From PCC-6802 sp943367755 (GTDB taxonomy: Bacteria > Cyanobacteriota > Cyanobacteriia > Pseudanabaenales > Pseudanabaenaceae), in NCBI GenBank assembly GCA_943367755.1, contig CALRKB020000013.1, positions 39,542 through 103,541 on the forward strand: a stretch of 64,000 bases of DNA. The letters are read 5' to 3'. Each line of letters begins with the position of its first letter. Position 1 is the first letter of the stretch. A model generated the notes under the pieces. It worked only from the letters and a program-made list of their open reading frames with translations, ran no database searches and was not told where the DNA came from. The position numbers and the translations under genes are program-made. This document shows positions 1 through 8,900 of the stretch, in pieces.

Positions 1-641
1 CACCATTCAGCAAAGTGGCGGGTCTGGGAATTTTTGAGTAGGGCTTGTAGAAAAGCATCGAAGCTTGGCACGATCTGCCCAAGTTCTACCGCGATCGCGC
101 TGCCATGAATTTCTGCTTCTTTGCTGGGCGGTTCATCTTCATTCTCTGGCAAGTGGAGATCGGGCGGTTCCCACTGCACGACCAGATCGGCGCTACGATC
201 CACAAACACGATTTCTGTATCGGTCGATTGTAAGGCAAAAGCGATCGCCTGATATTCCGCCGAAGCCTCAGTTAAAGGTACAATCACACTCAGAGGCATG
301 AGATCTGCTGAAAAAGTGCTGGATTCTGCTGCAAATGCTTGCAAAGCCACAGGTAACTGGCAATCTGCCAAATTCTCAATCGTTGGACGCAGATCTTCGC
401 ATAGCTCTATGTAAATTACCTTGGGTGGTCTTCGCTGTAACCGTTGCAGCATCTGGATTGCAGCAGTAGGTGAATGATGACAAACTGGGAAAATCTCTAA
501 CGGTTCGGCAAGTACTTTGTCGACATCACCTGCGAGATCGCTCAGTAATTGATTCAGAGGTTGGGTGTCATCAGCAAACTGCGCTGCTGACGCTAATAGT
601 TGGGTTTGGAGAGGTGCGAGAGATGCAGGTAGATCGGTCAT
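1..641 (-). CDS. DUF5682-like protein, N-terminal part (runs off the window)
   Basis: This is an open frame of 213 codons from an ATG at 641 that continues past base 1, so only the N-terminus is visible. It contains a 'PVCHHSPTA' segment (residues about 53-61) followed by a beta-strand-like 'VIYIELCE', which resembles the RHHSP...VLIEGP opening of the DUF5682 family. That family is recurrently found beside MoxR ATPases and VWA proteins, which is the context here: it is the last gene of a same-strand cluster, 138 bp after the MoxR gene. Biochemical function is unknown. The spacer upstream holds an inverted repeat. The family call is by motif resemblance and context only. Confidence 0.65.
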   Translation of the reverse strand, partial: MTDLPASLAPLQTQLLASAAQFADDTQPLNQLLSDLAGDVDKVLAEPLEIFPVCHHSPTAAIQMLQRLQRRPPKVIYIELCEDLRPTIENLADCQLPVALQAFAAESSTFSADLMPLSVIVPLTEASAEYQAIAFALQSTDTEIVFVDRSADLVVQWEPPDLHLPENEDEPPSKEAEIHGSAIAVELGQIVPSFDAFLQALLKNSQTRHFAEW

Positions 642-687
642 GTTCTTTCGCTTCTTAGGAGATTTCTGAGAGAAAATATATCAATGG

Positions 688-754
688 GTAGGGGCAGGTT
701 ATGTAGTACATCTATGGATAAACCATTGATTTATGGGCTAAACCTGCCCCTACA
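688..754. repeat. Inverted repeat, GTAGGGGCAGGTT hairpin family
   Basis: The arms GTAGGGGCAGGTT (688-700) and AACCTGCCCCTAC (742-754) are perfect reverse complements around a 41-base loop, in the spacer between the MoxR and DUF5682-like genes. A degenerate relative lies at 52698-52764 and a possible one at 12078-12117. It is probably a dispersed small palindromic element. It could also fold in the mRNA and act as a partial terminator or processing site between the two genes. Confidence 0.65.
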
Positions 755-779
755 GGGATTTTGTTTCATAGAAATATCC

Positions 780-1937
780 TTAACTCATAGTTCGCATTGC
801 TTCTTTCCCACCTTCTAAGAAGGCTTCCCATTCGCCTTGATTGGCTTTTGTGCGTTGTTCGACGGTGGCGTGCCAGAAACGATTGAGGATGGCGACATCT
901 TCAGGTTGGCGGCGCACTAATGTACCAATCAGAGAACGTGCTAGCACGCTAGCATCTAGGGCATCATTGCCAAAGTGTCGGCTGTAGAGGAGGGCATCTT
1001 CCAATACGCCAATCTGTTCGGCTGTGGAGAGGGCAGATTCTAAGCGTTGGTCATCGGAGGTGGCAGCCGCATTACTTTCACGCAGGTCAGCAAAGGTTTG
1101 CAGCAGCACATCTAGCAATGTGGGCGGTACTTCGACCGTGAATCCATGTCGACTCAGTAATTCACGCGTACGGAACAGCACGATTTCTTGCTCTTGCTTT
1201 TTATTTGTGACAATGGGCATATGCACAAAATTAAATCGCCGTTTGAGTGCTGAAGAGAGTTCGTTGACGCCGCGATCGCGACTATTGGCTGTGGCAATGA
1301 TATTAAAGCCAGGTTTCGCAAATACAATATTTTCGGTTTTGAGTTCGGGAATCGCTACGTATTTTTCGCTCAAGATAGAAATCAAGGCATCCTGAACATC
1401 GGAAGTACAGCGGGTTAGCTCTTCAAATCTGCCCATCGCTCCGATTTCCATCGCAGTCATCATGGGAGAAGGAATTAGAGAACTGCGCGATTGGCCTGTC
1501 GCAATTACCATCGCCACATTCCAGGAATATTTAATCTGGTCTTCGGTAGTGCCTGCTGTGCCCTGCACCACGTAGGTGGAATTTCCACAGATTGCCGCCG
1601 CCAGCAATTCTGCCAGCCAACTTTTGCCCGTACCTGGATCGCCGATTAAGAGCAGGCCGCGATCGGATGCCAGTGTGACGATCGCTCGTTCCGCGATCGC
1701 CGTTTCACCATACCATTTTTGACCAATTGGGCGATCGAGTTTTTGGGCTGGTGTGCCTCCGATTACAAAGGTTCGCACCATCTGCGGTGATAGTAACCAG
1801 GAAAAGGGTTTATCCCCCTTATCGATGGATATGAGATAGTCTAATTCCTCTCGATATTTCATCTCTGCTGGTTGACGCAGTAGAGTAGGTTGTTCTTTTT
1901 CTGTATCCTTTTCTTTCTCTTTTTTCGCTTGAGCCAT
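780..1937 (-). CDS. MoxR-type AAA+ ATPase
   Basis: The protein has 385 aa. The Walker A loop GDPGTGKS is at residues 99-106, followed by an 'RFEELTRC' acidic Walker B-type segment and a 'TANSRDRG' sensor-type motif; the N-terminal 20 residues are highly charged. MoxR AAA+ proteins pair with VWA-domain partners and are thought to remodel or insert cofactors into client complexes. Here the VWA partner is encoded 21 bp upstream in the same direction, so the two are almost certainly co-transcribed. The client is unknown; no methanol- or CO-dehydrogenase genes are nearby. The ATG at 1937 is the first in-frame start that precedes all conserved sequence. Confidence 0.85.
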   Translation of the reverse strand: MAQAKKEKEKDTEKEQPTLLRQPAEMKYREELDYLISIDKGDKPFSWLLSPQMVRTFVIGGTPAQKLDRPIGQKWYGETAIAERAIVTLASDRGLLLIGDPGTGKSWLAELLAAAICGNSTYVVQGTAGTTEDQIKYSWNVAMVIATGQSRSSLIPSPMMTAMEIGAMGRFEELTRCTSDVQDALISILSEKYVAIPELKTENIVFAKPGFNIIATANSRDRGVNELSSALKRRFNFVHMPIVTNKKQEQEIVLFRTRELLSRHGFTVEVPPTLLDVLLQTFADLRESNAAATSDDQRLESALSTAEQIGVLEDALLYSRHFGNDALDASVLARSLIGTLVRRQPEDVAILNRFWHATVEQRTKANQGEWEAFLEGGKEAMRTMS

Positions 1938-1958
1938 AGGATTTTCTGATAAAGATAG

Positions 1959-3407
1959 TTAGGTGACGATCAGTTTTTTTAATTCCAGAATCAGCTTTTT
2001 GGGCGAACCAGTTAAAATTGGCATGCCCAAAGCTTTGAGTCGCGTGCGGAACCAATCATTGATGCTAAAGTAGCCTGAACTCGTGACCGCACCGACAGGA
2101 ATAAAATGTACGCCCGACTCTTTGAGAGTTTTGATGTAATCGAATAATACCTGTTCGCTGCCTCCTTCATAAAAATCTGAAATCAAGACGATCGCGGTTT
2201 GACGAGGTTCTAAAACTCGTTTAGATGCTTCTACGAGTGCCTGATAGATATATGTACCACCGCCAAGTTGCGTGCGTAGTAACACTTCAAATGGATCTTG
2301 AACCCAGGCGGTCAAATCTAATACCTGTGTATCAAAAGCTAGTAAATGCACATCAACATTGGGAAGTCCTGCAAAAATCGAGGCTAAGATCGTACATTGC
2401 ACCATTGCATCTACCATAGAGCCTGACTGATCGACCACAACAATCAAGCGAATTGGTATGCGCTTACGGGCGGTATGGCGATAATACAGTCTATCTACCA
2501 TCAAGCGCTGGGTTTTAGCATCCCAGTTCGTGAGATTTTTCCAAAGTGTTCGTTTGAGATCCAGATTGCGAAATACACGTTTGGGAGGCACTGAGAAATC
2601 AATTTTACCCGATACCGCCTGTGCCACTTGCAGGCGCAATACCTGAGCTAGCTCATCCACATACTGACGAATCAATCGTTTGGCATTTTTGAGAGCAACT
2701 CCAGAGAGATTAGCTTTATCGCGCAGGAGTTCTTCGATCAGGGGCATCGAGGGTGTGAGTTGCATTGCCAGGCGATTGTCACTTAAGACTTCCCGCAGAG
2801 CCATGCGATGCACCAAGTCTCCTTCTAGTGCTTTAAGTGTTTTTTGTAACTGTTCGTCTTCGATCGTAAAGCCCTGTCCGCGCTCTAAACCTGCACCTTG
2901 ACTGTCACTAGATTCACCTGCCGCTTGCCCTTCTCCTGGCGGTCGGCGATCGCCAGGCTGCCCCTGTCCCTGTAAGCCTGGTACGCCACAACCCAAGACT
3001 TGCTCCAGATAGCGCTTATCCTGAAGCCATTGGGCATATTGGGCGGCGCTGACAGTTGGCGTTTGCGTATTCGCCCCAAGCGTGTTGAGCAGAAGTTTAG
3101 AAATCACCAGTGCCCGCCGTAGAGTTTTATGATCGCTACCCAGAGACTCTGGCTGTTCTAATTCCTGCTCTGTGAGCAACGGCTGCGTAAAGTCTGTTTC
3201 GAGATCGGGATGACGCAGGAGTAAATTCTCAATTCCTATTGTGGGATCTAAGATCAGTTCAGGTAGGCTCAAGTCTTTGACAATCTGTTTAGAGAGGTTT
3301 TCGAGGGTTGGGACATCTTTTTGACAGTTCAAAAGATTGCTCAGCAAGCGCCAGTAAAGGGCTTGACGGCGGTTTGCGATCACATTGGCATCTAGAGTAT
3401 CAGACAT
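1959..3407 (-). CDS. VWA domain protein (CoxE-like), partner of the MoxR ATPase
   Basis: The C-terminal half is a von Willebrand A domain with the MIDAS motif DQSGS near residue 326 ('VVVDQSGSM') and a later 'LISDF' strand. The N-terminal half is helical, with a Gly/Gln/Pro-rich linker around residues 145-180. The ATG at 3407 shares its A with the TGA stop of the preceding gene (TGATG), indicating translational coupling; a GTG three bases earlier is the alternative start. VWA proteins of this type bind a metal ion and act with MoxR ATPases as a chaperone or assembly pair. Target unknown. Confidence 0.82.
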   Translation of the reverse strand: MSDTLDANVIANRRQALYWRLLSNLLNCQKDVPTLENLSKQIVKDLSLPELILDPTIGIENLLLRHPDLETDFTQPLLTEQELEQPESLGSDHKTLRRALVISKLLLNTLGANTQTPTVSAAQYAQWLQDKRYLEQVLGCGVPGLQGQGQPGDRRPPGEGQAAGESSDSQGAGLERGQGFTIEDEQLQKTLKALEGDLVHRMALREVLSDNRLAMQLTPSMPLIEELLRDKANLSGVALKNAKRLIRQYVDELAQVLRLQVAQAVSGKIDFSVPPKRVFRNLDLKRTLWKNLTNWDAKTQRLMVDRLYYRHTARKRIPIRLIVVVDQSGSMVDAMVQCTILASIFAGLPNVDVHLLAFDTQVLDLTAWVQDPFEVLLRTQLGGGTYIYQALVEASKRVLEPRQTAIVLISDFYEGGSEQVLFDYIKTLKESGVHFIPVGAVTSSGYFSINDWFRTRLKALGMPILTGSPKKLILELKKLIVT

Positions 3408-4891
3408 CACGGATTGTTCTCAGGATTACTGTCAGAGTTACTTTCAGGATTGCTTTGTGAGTTGCTTGGTGGTTTGCTTTTGCGTAATAGACGACTGGCA
3501 CGTTCTTGCAGGATAGTAATTTTATTAGTAGCGGGAGGTTTATTGAGCATCTCGATCGCTGTTTGACTGGGACAAATGCGCTTGCTTTTGATTGTCATAA
3601 ATAACGGTTGTATTGACCAATATCCGGCATCAAAACGAAGTAAACCAAACATCTGGGTGGATTTGACAAGATCTCCAACCGCGATCGCTGATAGGGGACT
3701 AAGACGTTCCATAGCGATAGGTAGAGAGGGATGTCCATCCCAGGTAAGGCTGATTGCATCATTTTGATTCACAGCTTTGTATCCATTCAGAAAAACTGGC
3801 TCGGCGATCTGAATTGGGTGGCGATCGCCAGGAGCAATACTGCATAATATGGGAATATCGTTAGTAGTATTGGGACTGAAGGCAGTAGCTAATTTGAGTA
3901 GATCGTAAGCTTCACCCAAAGTAGTATTTGTTGTCTTCCCATCCCAGACTAAATCACCTGTAGGCAGTAGCTGGGCTTTCTCTAATTGCAATGTTTGTTG
4001 CTGCGCCAATGCCTCAAATAATGGTTTCGCATCCTCAAACAAAAGCCAGACTTCATCGCCAGTGATTGCTGGTACGGAATAGCGTGAGAGAGTTATTCGG
4101 ACTAATTGCAATCGCTCTGAATTCGTAACTTTTAAAACACCATAAGCAACCAAGCTCACCAAATTGACATGGTGGCGAATATCTAAACCTAAAAGCTGCA
4201 AATTTCCAGATATTGCGATCGGCTGAAGATTTTGGATATGGGATGGCGATCGCAAGGTTGAGATCGTTGCCTGTGTCCATAGATCGACCCAACGATGAAG
4301 CGGGATATCATGGATGTTAGGTGCTGGCAAATGCGTAGTGAATTCATCAATTAATCCAGTTAATAAAGCCGCCTGACGGATGAGGCTAGACTCTGATTGG
4401 AGTGTTTCTAAAGTTGGTAGAAACGGTGTCCAGGTGGATGTCCCTAGCCGAGTAAATCCACTGATTGCAACCTCCATTAACCAATGTTGGATGCTATCTA
4501 TCTGTGCCTGTACTGAATCTGCTACTGAATCTATTGCGCCTGGAGGATGAGATTTGCTAGGAGAGCTTTCTAATGGAGATCTCCCTAGAGCTTGCTGGAC
4601 TTGCTGTTGCAGATCGTCACTCAAAGCTCCTAAAATTGAAGCACGGGCTACAGCTAGAGTTGTAAAGACAGAAGGAGTGAATTCATAGTTGGTAAATGCC
4701 TTGCCCATCGCTTCTAGGGCTGCGGAGAAGGTCGTCCCTTGGAAAATGCGTTGTAGGGAATCGATCTCCGCTAAATGTTTTTCTTCAAGGTGGGCAAAGC
4801 CAATTAGAAAGCAAGGATCGATTTCGCCGAGCAGTGCGATCGCGGCACTACTACGATCTGAGAGAGGAGTTAAGTTATTGGTAAAGGACAT
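3407..4891 (-). CDS. Uncharacterised protein of the MoxR-VWA cluster
   Basis: The protein has about 494 aa if it starts at the ATG at 4891. A TTG at 4912 would extend it by 7 residues and make it overlap the upstream gene by 13 bases. I do not recognise the family. It is mostly helical at the N-terminus, has no signal peptide or membrane segment, and ends in a low-complexity Asn/Ser/Glu/Pro tail. Its stop overlaps the VWA start, so it belongs to the same transcription unit. In related clusters this position is often filled by DUF5691 proteins, but the characteristic opening of that family was not seen, so I do not assign it. Confidence 0.75.
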   Translation of the reverse strand: MSFTNNLTPLSDRSSAAIALLGEIDPCFLIGFAHLEEKHLAEIDSLQRIFQGTTFSAALEAMGKAFTNYEFTPSVFTTLAVARASILGALSDDLQQQVQQALGRSPLESSPSKSHPPGAIDSVADSVQAQIDSIQHWLMEVAISGFTRLGTSTWTPFLPTLETLQSESSLIRQAALLTGLIDEFTTHLPAPNIHDIPLHRWVDLWTQATISTLRSPSHIQNLQPIAISGNLQLLGLDIRHHVNLVSLVAYGVLKVTNSERLQLVRITLSRYSVPAITGDEVWLLFEDAKPLFEALAQQQTLQLEKAQLLPTGDLVWDGKTTNTTLGEAYDLLKLATAFSPNTTNDIPILCSIAPGDRHPIQIAEPVFLNGYKAVNQNDAISLTWDGHPSLPIAMERLSPLSAIAVGDLVKSTQMFGLLRFDAGYWSIQPLFMTIKSKRICPSQTAIEMLNKPPATNKITILQERASRLLRKSKPPSNSQSNPESNSDSNPENNP

Positions 4892-4899
4892 AACAGGAC

Positions 4900-5373
4900 T
4901 TACGCAAACCAACTCATTTCGGGTAATGGAGAATTAGAAGATGGTAACTCTAAATAGCGTAAATAGCTCAGGAAACGACTAAAAATATCCCCTGCTGGGG
5001 CTCTGGTTAAGCTGCCACTGTGGCTTGTCACATAACGAGAAACATCTGCTGGTTTTAGCGCTTGATCGTCTGGAATGCCCAAATACCGAGCTACGGTTGT
5101 GGGTTCGTACTGAGCCATGCTTTCTTTGAGCAGTGTTTGCAAATGCTTGCACGGGCCGCCAGACACACCGCCACAGGGGCGATTATTATTGGTACTGCAA
5201 TTGTAGTTGAGTGAGTTGCGATCGTAGTAGGCAATATAAACTCGTTCAATGTCAGAGCCGCTCGATATAACACCTTGCAAGCGATCGTTAAATAGCTCAA
5301 CAAAGGGAACCTTGTTTATGTCTCTGCGTGGAGGTGATGATGTCGGAGCTTTAGGCAAAAAAGAAGAATTCAT
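4900..5373 (-). CDS. Small SWIM-like zinc-finger protein
   Basis: The protein has 157 aa. Its centre shows a strand 'RVYIAYYDR' followed by C-x8-C and a terminal CKH (C-x-H), which resembles the SWIM zinc finger. The canonical first CxC pair is not present, so this is a variant. SWIM domains bind nucleic acid or protein, and SWIM proteins commonly accompany MoxR/VWA/DUF5682 clusters. It is the first gene of the block and lies 82 bp downstream of the DUF4336 gene on the same strand. The call is based on the Cys/His pattern plus neighbourhood. Confidence 0.6.
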   Translation of the reverse strand: MNSSFLPKAPTSSPPRRDINKVPFVELFNDRLQGVISSGSDIERVYIAYYDRNSLNYNCSTNNNRPCGGVSGGPCKHLQTLLKESMAQYEPTTVARYLGIPDDQALKPADVSRYVTSHSGSLTRAPAGDIFSRFLSYLRYLELPSSNSPLPEMSWFA

Positions 5374-5455
5374 ACTGAAATTGCCAAACTACTGATAACT
5401 AAGTTTAACAGATTTAGCTCGTAATCAATTGTCTTATATCAATTGCAAGCCCATC

Positions 5456-6670
5456 TCACACTTTTTCCTGCGATGGAACTGTGATGCCAAGCTTGCAGAG
5501 ACTTGCTTCGATTTCCTTGAGAAATTCAAAGTCTGCTTCAGGTAGAGCTGAGTAACTGGTGACATCATGCTTCTCAAGGAATGTAAATGCTTGCCGAAAT
5601 TGCTGTGCACCTGCCTCAATTGGTGAGTCAAAGTGACAGGGGATAATCCGCAGAAAATTCCAGCTCGCTACTTGATTTGCCCAATTAATAGTTTCTTTGG
5701 GGGCACGATTGAGAATCAGTGCCTGCAAAATCGGTGCCACAAGCAAGCGTCCACCGCCTCGCAAGATGTCAAATGAGTTCTCCCAGTCATCTTTCCATTT
5801 GAATGGGAATAAGCCAAAATATGCTTGCCGCGATCGCTCTGGTGCTTTAAAAGCATTACGAACTACTTCCCTGAAACCAACTGTCTCTAACACGCTAGGA
5901 CGAAAATACAGAGAGAATAGTACAGTGCGTTGCCAGCCTTTCAGACGGTTGTTGGCATTATCTTCAACCAGATCGAAGGCACTATCCTTGGCATGAAAAA
6001 GTAAGGGATAGGGATCTAGTTGCACGATCGCAGGTGGATTTTCAGGTAGGGAAATGACGGTATCTGTGATTAATAGCGTGCGCGATCGCTTGTGCAAGAA
6101 GGCAACTTCTTCAAAGGGCCCCAATCCCAAATTAATTGGGCCGAGGATCGCATAGTCAAATTCATCGCCAAATGGCGTATCCGCACTATTTTCTGGCAGT
6201 ATATGAGTACGTCCCCAGGGCAAGCCCAGCCAGGTGAGGGGAAGATTGAGAGGGAAGCTCCATTGATCTGGTGCTACAAACACCTGTGCTTTGGGAAAGC
6301 ATTTGGCAAAGGGGCCGACAAACACTTTATGTTCTATACCTGAGACTGTCGGCAGAATAATGTATTTAATCTCACCATGTGCTTCCACGAGTTCATTAAC
6401 GAGGCGTAGACATTCGGGTGTGAGGGCGACGGGTGCATAGACTAGGAATCCCCCTGCTTCAAGTTTGACAACGGTCATGCGAATCGGCACAACGACGTAG
6501 AGAATGCCCTGCACCTGCTCAAAAGTCCAGATCGTGTCTTTAATTACTTCGGTTCGAAGCGTCCTCCGCCTGCCATATGGGTAGAGGGGAACAGCAGGCC
6601 AGAAAGGCCATAACAGATCGCCTGGGCGATCGGGCAACTCATGGCTAGAAGCTGCTTGATTTTCTGTCAT
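5456..6670 (-). CDS. DUF4336 family protein (metallo-beta-lactamase-like fold)
   Basis: The protein has 404 aa. The order of segments matches DUF4336: an aromatic/Pro-rich N-terminus ('LLWPFWPAVPLYPYGRRR'), a 'VVPIRMTVVKLEAGGFLVYAPVA' core, then 'KYIILPTVSGIEHK', reminiscent of a metallo-hydrolase fold without the classical HxHxDH motif. The family is common in cyanobacteria and plants. I know of no established activity. It has no signal peptide. It is followed on the same strand by the SWIM-like gene and may be separately transcribed. Confidence 0.8.
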   Translation of the reverse strand: MTENQAASSHELPDRPGDLLWPFWPAVPLYPYGRRRTLRTEVIKDTIWTFEQVQGILYVVVPIRMTVVKLEAGGFLVYAPVALTPECLRLVNELVEAHGEIKYIILPTVSGIEHKVFVGPFAKCFPKAQVFVAPDQWSFPLNLPLTWLGLPWGRTHILPENSADTPFGDEFDYAILGPINLGLGPFEEVAFLHKRSRTLLITDTVISLPENPPAIVQLDPYPLLFHAKDSAFDLVEDNANNRLKGWQRTVLFSLYFRPSVLETVGFREVVRNAFKAPERSRQAYFGLFPFKWKDDWENSFDILRGGGRLLVAPILQALILNRAPKETINWANQVASWNFLRIIPCHFDSPIEAGAQQFRQAFTFLEKHDVTSYSALPEADFEFLKEIEASLCKLGITVPSQEKV

Positions 6671-6813
6671 AGTCTTTGGGCAATCTAGTCAAACTGTTTA
6701 CTAATTTTAATAGCCAAAGGTTACAGACACCAATAAAAACATCAGTAAATTAGGGTGCAAGTAGTGACAGCGTGGCACAATATTTAAAAAGGACTCTATT
6801 AGGAGCTACTCCT

Positions 6814-7404
6814 ATGACTTCTCCAACGCTACCACTTGTGTTTGACCTCAGTCATGTGCACCTGAGTGATGAACAATTTTATCAACTCTGTATCAATAAT
6901 CCCGATATCCCCCTCGAACGTAATGCCCAAGGAGCCTTAATAGTTATGTCACCAGTTGGAGGAGAGAGTGGAAATTATGAAATGGAGCTTGGCACAGATT
7001 TAGCAATTTGGAATCGTCGAACGCAATTGGGTAAAGTGTTTAGTTCGTCTACACTCTTTAAGTTACCTGGGGGTGGTGATCGCTCTCCTGATGTGGCTTG
7101 GGTTGAACTCTCTCGTTCGCAGGCCCTCACTCCTGAGCAACGGCAAAAATTCCCACCCATTGCGCCAGATTTTGTAATTGAGTTGCGCTCTCGAACAGAT
7201 AACCTCGAAACGTTGCGACAAAAGATGCAAGAGTACATGCACAGCGGTGTACGTCTCGCCTGGATGTTTAATCCACAGGATCAGCAGGTGGAAATTTATC
7301 GCCAGGGTGAAGAGACTGAAATCTGTCAACTCCCAACAGAATTATCTGGTGAAGAAGTTTTACCAGGATTTGCGTTAAAGGTTTCTCTCTTTGATGAAGA
7401 TTGA
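6814..7404 (+). CDS. Uma2 family endonuclease (DUF820)
   Basis: This is a PD-(D/E)XK-fold protein of about 196 aa. The family landmarks are an 'LERNAQGALIVMSPVGGESG' segment, then 'SPDVAWV' (the PD motif) and 'DFVIELRSRTD' (the ExK-type strand, here ELR), followed by 'KMQEYMHSGVRLAWM'. The ATG at 6814 has an AGGAG Shine-Dalgarno about 8 bases upstream and is preferred over an in-frame start at 6772. These proteins are greatly expanded in cyanobacteria and their role is not settled. There are three complete copies and one fragment in this window. Confidence 0.85.
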   Translation: MTSPTLPLVFDLSHVHLSDEQFYQLCINNPDIPLERNAQGALIVMSPVGGESGNYEMELGTDLAIWNRRTQLGKVFSSSTLFKLPGGGDRSPDVAWVELSRSQALTPEQRQKFPPIAPDFVIELRSRTDNLETLRQKMQEYMHSGVRLAWMFNPQDQQVEIYRQGEETEICQLPTELSGEEVLPGFALKVSLFDED

Positions 7405-7654
7405 CTTTGGAGCAGATCGCAACTATTCAAATGACTAGGCTATCCATAGACTTTAAGACTGTTACAATATGTCCTATCCCCAATCCCCGAAATCGAGGCT
7501 AGGCGATCGCTAGTTGTGAACTAATAGAGTCGTCCACCTTGAAATCTGTTATTGCATCTTAACCACTTGCTGACTCTAAATCTACTTGGAGTCTATAGAA
7601 TATAATAGTACCCAACACAATGTTCCAAAGACAAAAGATGTACTGGAGAACCTT

Positions 7655-8251
7655 ATGAAGACGCGCAAACTAGGTAATCAAGGGCTGGTGGTTTCAGAGT
7701 TAGGACTCGGCTGCATGGGCATGTCAGAGGCAGCGCCTGCGACAATCCGTCGCGCTCATGCTGTGCATCCAATTACAGCTTTGCAGACGGAATATTCACT
7801 ATGGAGCCGCGACCCTGAAGATGAGATTTTGACCACGACACGCGAGTTAGGAATTGGCTTTGTCCCCTACAGTCCGCTCGGACGAGGGTTTCTCTCTGGC
7901 ACAATTACCAGCCCAGATGATTTTGCCCCAGATGATTTCCGCCGTATCTCACCGCGATTTCAGGGTGAGAATTTCCAAAAAAATCTCCAGGTGGTGGAGC
8001 AAGTCAAAGCGATCGCCGCTCAAAAAAAGGTCACCCCCAGTCAACTTGCTTTAGCTTGGCTGCTGGCTCAAGGCGATGACATTGTGCCGATCCCAGGTAC
8101 GCGCCGACAAAAGAATTTAGAAGAAAACATTGCTGCGACAGAAATTACCCTCACCAACGATGAGTTACAACAGATCGAAGCAGTAGCACCGAAAGGATTT
8201 GCAAGTGGCGATCGCTATCCAGAGTCTGCTATGAGTGCCATTAATCATTAG
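7655..8251 (+). pseudogene. Aldo/keto reductase with a large internal in-frame deletion
   Basis: The N-terminus ('MKTRKLGNQGLVVSELGLGC', then 'MGMSEA') is that of an AKR family oxidoreductase. It jumps directly into 'APATIRRAHAVHPITALQTE', which normally follows a 'YLGLSEA' motif near residue 160. About 120-130 residues are missing, including the strand/helix units that carry the catalytic Asp, Tyr, Lys and His. The junction sits at a shared (M/L)SE motif, consistent with deletion between short similar sequences. The C-terminal NADPH-binding part ('PIPGTRRQKNLEENIAA') is intact and in frame. The ATG at 7655 follows a GGAG Shine-Dalgarno. The protein of 198 aa is probably catalytically dead. 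Confidence 0.8.
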
Positions 8252-8850
8252 GAAATTAATCCAAATTGCTCCAAGGATTCCAAGGAAATATCTGGTAGGT
8301 GGCAAAGCATCTCATCCCATGTGCTGTGATGCTGCAATGCTTCTACGACGATGGGTAGCGGTTCAGGCAATATGTTTTGGAAATTAGCCTCTCCATTCAA
8401 TCGAATGCCATAGGCTAATTTCTCTTCTGGAGGCATGAACTGCGCGTCAATATCTGGGCGATTGCCGCGTGCATCAACGCGATACCAACCGAATTCAGAT
8501 AAGTAAATAGCATTGTAACCATGTAAGCTAAAGGGTTCACCGTCATCCTGAATGCTCAACCGTTGATAACAAAATCCGGTTGGGATTCCGTTCGCGCGTA
8601 ATAGAGCTGCTAACAAATGACTCTTGGCATAGCAATAACCTGTTCTATGTTTCAGGACATCTGAAGCGCGACAAGTAACGGGATTCATCTTGTAGTCAAC
8701 ACTGTGTTTGATGCAATCGCGCACCCATTCAAATGATGCTTGGGCGATTGCTACAGACGTTGAGTATTCTGCTCTAATCTGTTGGGCAAGTTGTAAAATA
8801 GTAGGATGTTGCCAGTCAATTACTTCGCTAACCTGAAGATACTCTTCCAT
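8248..8850 (-). CDS. Transglutaminase-like cysteine protease-fold protein
   Basis: The protein has 200 aa and a full Cys-His-Asp triad in the transglutaminase-like order: C73 in 'TGYCYAKSH', H110 in 'SLHGYNA' and D126 in 'YRVDARGN'. It has no signal peptide, so it is probably cytoplasmic. Members of this superfamily are peptidases or amidases more often than cross-linking enzymes; the substrate cannot be told. Its stop overlaps the stop region of the converging aldo/keto reductase by 4 bases. Confidence 0.8.
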   Translation of the reverse strand: MEEYLQVSEVIDWQHPTILQLAQQIRAEYSTSVAIAQASFEWVRDCIKHSVDYKMNPVTCRASDVLKHRTGYCYAKSHLLAALLRANGIPTGFCYQRLSIQDDGEPFSLHGYNAIYLSEFGWYRVDARGNRPDIDAQFMPPEEKLAYGIRLNGEANFQNILPEPLPIVVEALQHHSTWDEMLCHLPDISLESLEQFGLIS

Positions 8851-8900
8851 CTTTTTTCAATGTAGCATAAAATCTAGTAAGCTTTATCTTCTCAGTGGTT

